This document shows, in pieces, positions 57,043-64,000 of a stretch of DNA of 64,000 bases; the stretch's first letter is position 1; each line of letters starts with the position of its first letter. Below the pieces are notes generated by a model. The model was not told the DNA's origin and did not search any database. It was given only the letters and a program-made list of their open reading frames with translations. The DNA comes from Dryas octopetala (taxonomy: Eukaryota; Streptophyta; Magnoliopsida; Rosales; Rosaceae): assembly GCA_963921425.1 (NCBI GenBank), contig OY992838.1:1922001-1986000 (forward strand). The letters are read 5' to 3'. Made by a program: the position numbers and the translations under genes.

Positions 57043-57862
57043 AGCAATCAATCATTACCCCTGACACTGGGCTTTTCAGTCAGCAATGCTGTCAAGGATC
57101 AGAGTGCACCTCCATTCTCAGTTCCTTAGTATGGATGACTATTGTGTTGTTTCATTGTTTATCTAATTTTGATCAGCGGACCCTCCCTGACATTTCAAAC
57201 TTACAGAGTTCAGTGTAATATTATATCAGTTTCTAGTTTCTACTGGTGAACCCACCAGGATTTTGGATGAAAGTTTAGATAAGTAGGATATCTCATATTT
57301 GAAATTTTATGAATTTTCTGACGCTAACAACTTAACATAAATGTTACTTATGCAATGTTGTTCTACTGACTGATCTGACCATCTAATTCTCTTTATTTTT
57401 TTAACGGTATAGAGCCTAGATTTCTATGTAATGTACAAGGGGCCCTTATTTGCACGAGGCAAGAGCATTTTTCCCAGCACTGATGAAGAAAGCAACCATA
57501 AGCTACAAAACAGAGTTGCATAAGTCACTTATGTTTTATTACTGTCACAGACCCTTGCAGGTATCAAGGTATGTGATGGAACATTTCGTTTGCTGAGCAA
57601 AATAATGCTCAGAGAAACAGGGGCGAGGGGAGAGAAATCACAACAGCGTAAAGCCTGTAGATAATCACATTAAGCAAAGGAGTTATCATACAACCCAGAT
57701 TACTAGAGCAGATAGACAGTGGACAGCAACGATTCAAAACAAAAATTTAAGACCAAATTACATGTACCGCAATGTTCAGCCACCATACTAAATTATATAA
57801 ACTCAACTGAATTCAAATTAGGTCTGAGAATGAGACATAACATCATTCTTTAACACGCAGGG
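57043..57862. other. Convergent 3' untranslated regions
   Basis: 3' tail of the plus-strand TMEM147-like gene on the left and of the minus-strand B3 gene on the right. No independent open frame with a family match. Confidence 0.5.
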
Positions 57863-59316
57863 TTAATCACCATCAGGACGACTGTCGCGTCTAAAAATAT
57901 AAACTCGCACTAGAGTTGGCTTGACAAACTCAAAACCGACGGTGTCCCCAACTGAAATCTGGTTTGCTCTATGACATTTCGCCCAGCCTTTTGTCATGAG
58001 CAAACGACCATCTTGTGCACGAAAGAGCGTAGCATTCCATGCCTTCTTCAATGGATCTAGAAGCGTCAGGGTCTTCTTGCCCAAAAGACCTTCAGCTCTG
58101 GCTACCTTTAATGGAATTGGCTGCAATCAAAATATGGAAAAGGTTATCGGAAACACAATTGACTTAAAAATAAAAATGGGTGACCAAATACTCACAATCT
58201 GATACAGTCTGCAGTTCTTCAAAGTTACTTCAAAACATGAATTCTCCGATTTGAAAGAGAGGGCTCCAGTTGATGTTCCTTTTACACGATAAGTTGTAGG
58301 TCTCTTTCCAGCCATGACAGCATCCTCTATACAATGCCACATTGAATCAAGATTTAAAAAGAGTGAAACAAGTTGTTTTATTGTGTAAAACAGAACATAT
58401 ACAACTTACCACTTGTTCTGTGAGCATCAGAAGAACTGCCACTCCTGCTCTTGGCTTTTTCTAAGTCCTTCTCGCAGCAAGCTTTATTATAGATGTTGAC
58501 ATCAAAGTTCGATTTCCCTTCATAACGGAAGATCAGAAAATCCTTCTCTTGTAGAAAATGATCCTTCACAAAACTCTCCCAACCATTATCAAAGTACAAC
58601 CAGCCATTCTCTCCCTCTTCCAATTCCACAGCCCAAGATTTTCCACTATGGCCTCTAAGAACACATTTGTTAAGTGGACGTCCCATGAATCTCTCAACAA
58701 ACGAAGGAGGAATATGCTACAAAATTTAATAGCTTCTAAGAACATTAATATCCTTAAAACCAAGCAAGTCTCAAATTGTGTTAAATCATAATATTGATAC
58801 ATAGGAAACAATAAAACACTTGGAAATCATTCTAGTGCCAGTGGTCATTGACTCTTTGAGAAGAGGGGGTGAGAGCATGTAGCAAATTTGTTCTAAGTTC
58901 CATAACCAGTCAAAGAATCCATGATATTGCAGTCATTTTGAAGCAAGAGTCATTATGTATTTATCGACAGTATTTCCACAAACATATTTACTAAAAGAGC
59001 AACAAAGCATTAGGCCAAAAAGTAGTGGACTCAAACATGAAAAAGGTATATAACCTTCGATAAAATTGATTAAACTTGATGAATCCATGCAAAAAATTGA
59101 AATCTAAAATCTTATCTGAATGATTAAAAATTGAGTAACCAAGAAAACGGGCCACTGTACACTCATGACTGAAGTAATTGAACTTGAAACACACAAAAAA
59201 AAAAAACAAAAAAAAATAAAAAAAGGACAGGATGTTACTAGATGTTGGGAGAAGTCACCAAGTAGGAACTTGAAAAATGCTGGTTTCTCTGGTGAACGCT
59301 TTAGCTTCCTAGCCAT
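57863..59316 (-). CDS. REM-type B3 protein with two B3 domains
   Basis: Four exons: 59316-59239, 58716-58410, 58326-58196 and 58120-57863 (introns 522, 83 and 75 bp); the phases close to 257 aa. Domain 1 runs about residues 13-105: PAFFKFLLGDFSQHL|HIPPSF crosses the first splice, then GRPLNKCVLRGHSGKSWAVEL and GWESFVKDHFLQEKDFLIFRY. Domain 2 is C-terminal (about 160-257) with IPLKVARAEGLLGKKTLTLL, GWAKCHRANQISVGD and VRVYIFRR. B3 REM proteins are plant nuclear DNA-binding proteins; VRN1 is the best known. The start is the first ATG of the first domain exon; a 5' untranslated exon further right (toward 60500-60700) is possible. The target genes are unknown. Confidence 0.85.
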
Positions 59317-61004
59317 TTGAACCTGAGTCAAGAGTTCAGTGGATGATTCTCAGGGCAATGCCATAATATTATACTTTGGAAAGAAAAACAAAAAAACAAA
59401 GTTGGTCCAGGAAAATGAATAAAGTGAAGAAAAATATATTGTACATGCCAACAACCATTCATTGACCAAGAAAAATGTTTTGAGTATGTCCAAAAGGATG
59501 TACACACAATGACACAAAAACAAAGAGAGACCCAGCTGTGAAATCACAAGAACATCAAACAACACACAACAACACTACAAAAGACAGATGCATAAACATG
59601 AACACGAGCACACAAACAAAAAAAAAAAAACCAAGAAATCAATGAACTGAAGGCATATTGTACACCAACAACTATTGACCAAAATAAATACTTGAGCGTG
59701 TTCAAGAGGGTGAATACACAATGACACAAAAACAAGGATCTAGCTCCTCTGCCTTTACAAGATGTGCAGTTAGTTGCTGCATTTTTACTACAAAACTTAC
59801 TATATGTTCCATTTTATTCTTTTAGTTCAATCTTTTCCCTTTCATGTTCCTTTTCCAAACCGTGAACAAGTTAACGAACCATCATCAACTCACTACAAAA
59901 CCCGCAAATCAATAGCCATGACAAGCAGACATATAAAACCACTGGTAAGCAGTGTCACCTATATATACTCATTTTCACAAAAACATATATGAACGCCATT
60001 TCAGTTTTGGAATCTTGATTTTGGTATGTACAATATAACAAATGAGAGTTTCTTTCTTGAGTTATTTCAACATCGATTGCTATATTAAAAAAAAAATTGT
60101 AAAAGCATATGAAAAACAAAAAGAGACCATGTGTGAAATCAGTGATGGCTCAAGGAATTAGCAAAAGCAGGGCCAAGCAAAATATCGAAAAAAATCCCAA
60201 CAATTTGTGACAGTGTTTTCTATTAAGTTTTTTTTTTTTTTTTTTATATAAAGAATTTAAAAAAAAAAAAAAACAAGTAATATAGCAATTTAGTAAACGA
60301 ATTAAAAAACGATCTTTTCAGACATTAACTATCAGATGGCGCTAAATACAAATTTAAATCAAATAAGAAAAAAAGTTAAATAAAAAACCCATAAGATTAA
60401 GCTAAAACAAATAAAAATCCAGATTCACACAAACCCAAAGACACGTTTGGGATTCTGAAAGAGGGTGTGGACAGGCCATTGATGCACACACCATGAGAGA
60501 AGAAAGCTTACTGAATACTGAGAGTCAGGGAAGGTTGATGGCTTCAGCAGTTGAGCTTTCTTCTTTGTTTGTAATACAGTCTACGTACAGTTCTTCAAAG
60601 TTACTTCAAAACGTGAATTCTCCATAAGCTTAAGATAATGTGAGTAGCTTAGCTTACTCAGAGTCAGGGAAAGATTTATGGCTTGAGCTCTTCTTCTTTG
60701 TTTTGTGTTTGAGTGAAAGGCTAGTGTTCAGACCAAAAAAAAAAGAAAGGCTAGTTTTGTTCTCCCCTGTTTGGTTCTCACGCTCTCCTTGTTGCACAAG
60801 TTTTGCAGAAGTTGTACATTTTGGTTGACTCCTTTTGACTAGTGTCCTGTGTGGTCTTTGTTTACTGAGTTAGATGCCATGCCGTTTCACATGAGCTCTG
60901 GATGCCTGTTTGCTTTCTCTGTTTGTGCTCCTGCACTCTGCTGTTAATGTTGTACCAGCTTCTGTCCTCTGTTCTGGTGTAAGTTGATCTCTTGTTTGTT
61001 TTAT
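59317..61004. other. Upstream region of the B3 gene
   Basis: A-rich. An imperfect repeat of about 110-140 bp (TGTACA.CCAACAAC...CACAATGACACAAAAACAA) occurs at about 59385-59525 and 59630-59737. Poly-T and poly-A tracts lie at 60228-60272. Near 60485-60560 and 60640-60715 two related pieces carry AGTCAGGGAA, perhaps leader exons. 60577-60622 is a copied piece of the B3 gene. Confidence 0.45.
60577..60622 (-). pseudogene. Fragment of B3 gene exon 3
   Basis: CAGTTCTTCAAAGTTACTTCAAAACGTGAATTCTCC matches 58209-58245 in the B3 gene with one change. Only about 45 bp is duplicated. Confidence 0.6.
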
Positions 61005-61617
61005 TCTAGCTACTGTTCTTACGGTATCTGAAAACGACAGCTTCAATCCATATCAATTATTTTTTTGTCTTTACCTTCAGTTGTAATGTATATCTTCATA
61101 TACATGAATAAAGGGATAGGATCATGACACACATAATTTGACAAATACTTTAACAATGTTTTTAAGCCTTTGAATCTTAAGATCTAATGATCTAAAATAA
61201 AATTAGTGTATACTCATTAAATGACATGACATTTAATTATGATGTGACGACCTCTATAGATCTTAGATGTCATGTCATTTAATGAATACACACTAGTTTT
61301 ATTTTAGATTATTGAATCTTCTAAAATTTAAAAGCTAAAAAATATTGTTAAAATATTTGTCAAATTATGTGTGACATGATACTATCCCATACATAAATTT
61401 TCACATTTCAATATCAATATGCAACTTTGACATGTTTGTAAATAAATTATCCATTGTAAGTTGGCTAGTTTTGCAATTAAAATAATACATTTCCTTTTCT
61501 CATGGATTGTGGCTGTGAGTGTAAGTGTGTAACCAACAATGTTAATACCATTTTTTTTTTTGCTTTCAGGAATGGTTGAAAGCTCTGATTGGTTTTATAG
61601 ACGTTGCTGGCCTGTAC
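61005..61617 (+). pseudogene. TMEM147 pseudogene fragment (exons 3-4)
   Basis: 61012-61060 reads like exon 3 (TVSENDSFNPYQ for KVSDNESFDPYQ). It lacks a proper donor: CAATTATTT replaces CAGGTATTT. 61499-61617 matches the end of intron 3 and the start of exon 4 (CATGGATTGTGGCTGTGAGTGTAA, then GAATGGTTGAAAGCTCTGATTGGTTTTATAGA). It breaks off after GGCCTGTACTGAG. A MITE sits in the intron part. The parent is 5.2 kb to the left on the same strand. Confidence 0.82.
61113..61388. mobile_element. Foldback MITE (276 bp)
   Basis: Starts GGGATAGGATCATGACACAC and ends, reversed, GGGATAGTATCATGTCACAC; the match extends about 55 bp (AATTTGACAAATA, TTTAACAAT). The centre carries another inverted pair around GACATGACATTTAA / ATGTCATGTCATTTAAT. 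No clear target duplication was found. It interrupts the TMEM147 fragment. Confidence 0.8.
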
Positions 61618-63219
61618 TGAGAAAACCCCAATTGCGTGGCGACTGTCATTGAAGACCCAAGCCCTAGCTGCTCTGACTGGTGTTGGAGGTGATTTCGGCG
61701 GCATTCAAGTTCCTTGGAGTAAGTGTAACGAGCTTCTTCCCTAATATTTTGCTGCAGCTTGTACTATCTTTGACTTCTTTTTGACATCTTTTTCAATAAA
61801 AGTCATAATGAGATGCCTTCTCCCAACTACTTTGCATTTGATTTCACTATTCTGTGCAACCTGCGCTGTGCTGCCAATGGTGTGTACTTTATTGCCTCCC
61901 CTCTTCTGGTGTAAGTTCTGCTGTCTTCCTTTGTTGGTTTTGTTTGTTCACTGTGTGCATGCACTTTGAATAAAGTGCATTTCTCTGCATTTTGAAAAAT
62001 CATGGCCACTGTTATAATCTAATGGCTTCCAGTGGGCCACGTTAGCGCAAGTTTTTAATTTCTCAAACGCCTTTTATTATGATATATGAATTAATGTCAG
62101 CTATGATAAGAAAAGCAATATGAAATTTATTAGAGATGACATTACATCATCAGGGTATCGCAGCAGAACCCATTAATTTTTTTGTTTTGATGAAATATAT
62201 GACTTGGGTGTTTTATTTTGTAGTGTTCTAAAGTACTTGGGATGGTAAAGTTTCTTCCTTGAGTTTCAATATTTTTCCATTCAAGGTTATCACTGTTTAG
62301 AGCTAAGAAAGAAGAGAGGACTAAACTAGGAGAGGACACGAAACAGATGCTGGTCCAAAACGATGAGTTTGTGAAAATAAAAAACTTTTGTTGATGTGGA
62401 ATAATTACTGCCGTTTGATTATAAGAGCGGTAAGGATCGGCCCTTAATTGTTTTTGTTACGTCTTGCTTTGGGCCTGCTTTGCTGGGATTTGGTCTGCTT
62501 TTTTAGGTATGTTGTATTGTTGTTTCTGTTTTGGGCCTCTCTTGGATCTCCATTGGGCCTTGCCGCTTGTATCATTCCAGTGGATTCTTTTTTCTATATT
62601 ATTCTATTATTTTCCAGTGCTTCATCATCATAAACTTCTTATAAATAATAAGAACTACATAAATATAGAGTTAGGAGTCGTAGCAAAACAAAATATAAAT
62701 GTTGAGTACGGAGCAAATCCCCCCCTCTCCCTCCTTTTTTTTCCTTCTTGCCTGAGATTTTAATGGTTGGATTTAAGTTGAGTTTAATGAAAACAAATAC
62801 ACATACAAAATTACCAGGTAAACAACCAGTTCATTGATATCAACTGTAAACATCACCAAAATGCATGAAACAGAAAAAGTTGACGACATCATATTGGTAT
62901 GCCACTCCATTCAGCATATAGAGGATTTCGTAAGCAATAGCCACAAGTACAAAGCTCACAAAATATGTTCAGTGAAGTTCTATTAACATTCATATTCATC
63001 ACAGAAAAGTATGATTGCTTGTAGATGACAACACCCTCATAAAGGGAATTTAGTTAGTAGTCACCATAATGTGCAGAAGCTAAACTAAAGAGACACTGCA
63101 CATATGATTAGAGCAAAACAAAATGCAAATTGCAAAGCTCACCACAAAACATGTATCCAGGGATAGTTGAGCTGGAATCATGTATCACAAAGGATGATTG
63201 CTGGTAGAGTACACGATAG
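61618..63219. other. Intergenic DNA and 3' end of the right-hand B3 gene
   Basis: No gene was recognised from 61618 to about 62800. From about 62820 to 63219 the DNA is probably the 3' untranslated region of the minus-strand B3 gene. Confidence 0.4.
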
Positions 63220-63784
63220 CTATACTGCATTAGAGGTTGCTTCTCCACCTTGATGCTCAAACCCAGTTTTACCAACCCCGGAAATGTGCACTTGCATTTC
63301 ATTCTTAGCAACCAGTTCAAACATGCAAATATCTCCAATATTTACATCATTTCCGCGTACAAACGCCATCCATCCTCCACAAAAAGTATGCACCATTCGC
63401 CCTTTTGAGTCTGGGACAGAGTTCACAGTCCAACATTCCCCTTTTGAATTTCTAAGCACAATCTCTGTTTTATGGTTGGGAAGATGTTCTGTGGAAAACT
63501 GGTATGGGATTTTCTGCACAATAATAAAAACAATCTATAAATACGGACCGGTGCCAACAACAATCTTCAAAAGAACGACATGAACATGTCTGTACACATA
63601 TCTACAAGACTCACCAACGTATATGAACCACTGATGTTGAACTTCTTCATAATTTTCACAAAATTTGGGAAACAAGAAGTGAAAGATCGAGCTGCTCTTT
63701 CTTCATCAAGTGCTAACTTCATTCTCAAACTACTTCCGGCTTTTGAGCCTAGTTCATCTTCAACACCTTTTTTCCTGCGATTAA
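63220..63784 (-). CDS. REM-type B3 protein, 3' part (runs off the window)
   Basis: Last exon 63513-63220 (97 residues plus stop), preceded by an exon ending at 63615 (donor GTGAGT) and reaching to about 63784, its exact acceptor uncertain. The spliced reading FNISGSYTL|KIPYQFSTEHLP, then EIVLRNSKGECWTVNSV and FVRGNDVNIGDICMFELV, is a complete C-terminal B3 domain. Upstream is a charged linker (VNRRKKGVEDEL). By analogy with the neighbour at 57863 a first B3 domain should lie to the right of this window. The two genes are in the same orientation, suggesting a local REM cluster. Confidence 0.78.
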
Positions 63785-64000
63785 CTGTCTCCATTTCATG
63801 GTTCAGAAAACAATTTAAGTTAGAAAAATGAAGGTGCTCTTTGAACCTTGCACCTTCTCATCCCTACCCCACCTGAGCCAGTTGTACATCAAACTATTCT
63901 CAATTTTATTATTTAATTACTATTTCTAAGCAATATAATTATCAAGAGTCCCTTAAACACATTGAAAATCTAAATACATGAGCCTGAAGTTTAAAGATAA

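Noticed and set aside
1..64000. tRNA, rRNA or microRNA genes
   Set aside because: No convincing tRNA or rRNA sequence was seen on either strand. The hairpins present are transposon inverted repeats, not microRNA-like precursors that I could defend.

Overview
This is plant nuclear DNA from a eudicot, probably a woody species; I cannot name the genus. Coding sequence is split by GT-AG introns, the gene families are plant families (CYP82 cytochromes P450, a KANADI transcription factor, REM-type B3 proteins), and the AT-rich intergenic DNA is full of plant transposons: a Ty1/copia element, a Pack-MULE, a hAT-like element, foldback elements and several MITE families. No tRNA, rRNA or CRISPR array was recognised.

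Bases 1-42000 hold a CYP82 cluster, all on the minus strand. Reading 5'->3' (right to left) it contains: an intact CYP82C4-like gene (40267-41942); an intact CYP82D-like gene (37621-39312); a CYP82D-like gene whose exon 1 is split by a 5.5-kb Ty1/copia element but is otherwise in frame (24820-32812); an intact CYP82A-like gene (14237-15974); a decayed CYP82D-like pseudogene with a CACTA-type MITE in an exon (11957-13615); a relic; and a tandem segmental duplication that made two near-identical intact CYP82A-like genes (1086-3549 and 5695-7693), each paired with a CYP82A pseudogene (4061-4663 and 8397-10147). That gives five intact genes, one disrupted by a transposon, three pseudogenes and several fragments. 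The proteins should be ER-anchored, haem-thiolate monooxygenases of specialised metabolism; the substrates cannot be read from the sequence.

Bases 16000-24800 are repeat-rich: a two-copy ~800-bp tandem repeat, then a ~560-bp tandem array. A Pack-MULE (21371-22887, 9-bp target duplication) sits inside the array and carries pieces of a SMXL6/7/8 (D53-like) strigolactone-signalling gene. Bases 33700-37600 hold flanks duplicated from elsewhere in the cluster, a 41-bp minisatellite and a 1.25-kb foldback element with very long arms.

Bases 42000-64000 are ordinary genic DNA: a six-exon KANADI gene resembling KAN4/ATS (44116-46993, minus); a hAT-like non-autonomous element with telomere-like internal sequence (48371-49902); a long gene-poor stretch with MITEs and microsatellites; a seven-exon TMEM147 homologue (55356-57042, plus); a two-B3-domain REM gene (57863-59316, minus); a broken TMEM147 fragment carrying a MITE (about 61005-61617); and the 3' end of a second B3 gene that runs off the right edge (63220 onward, minus).
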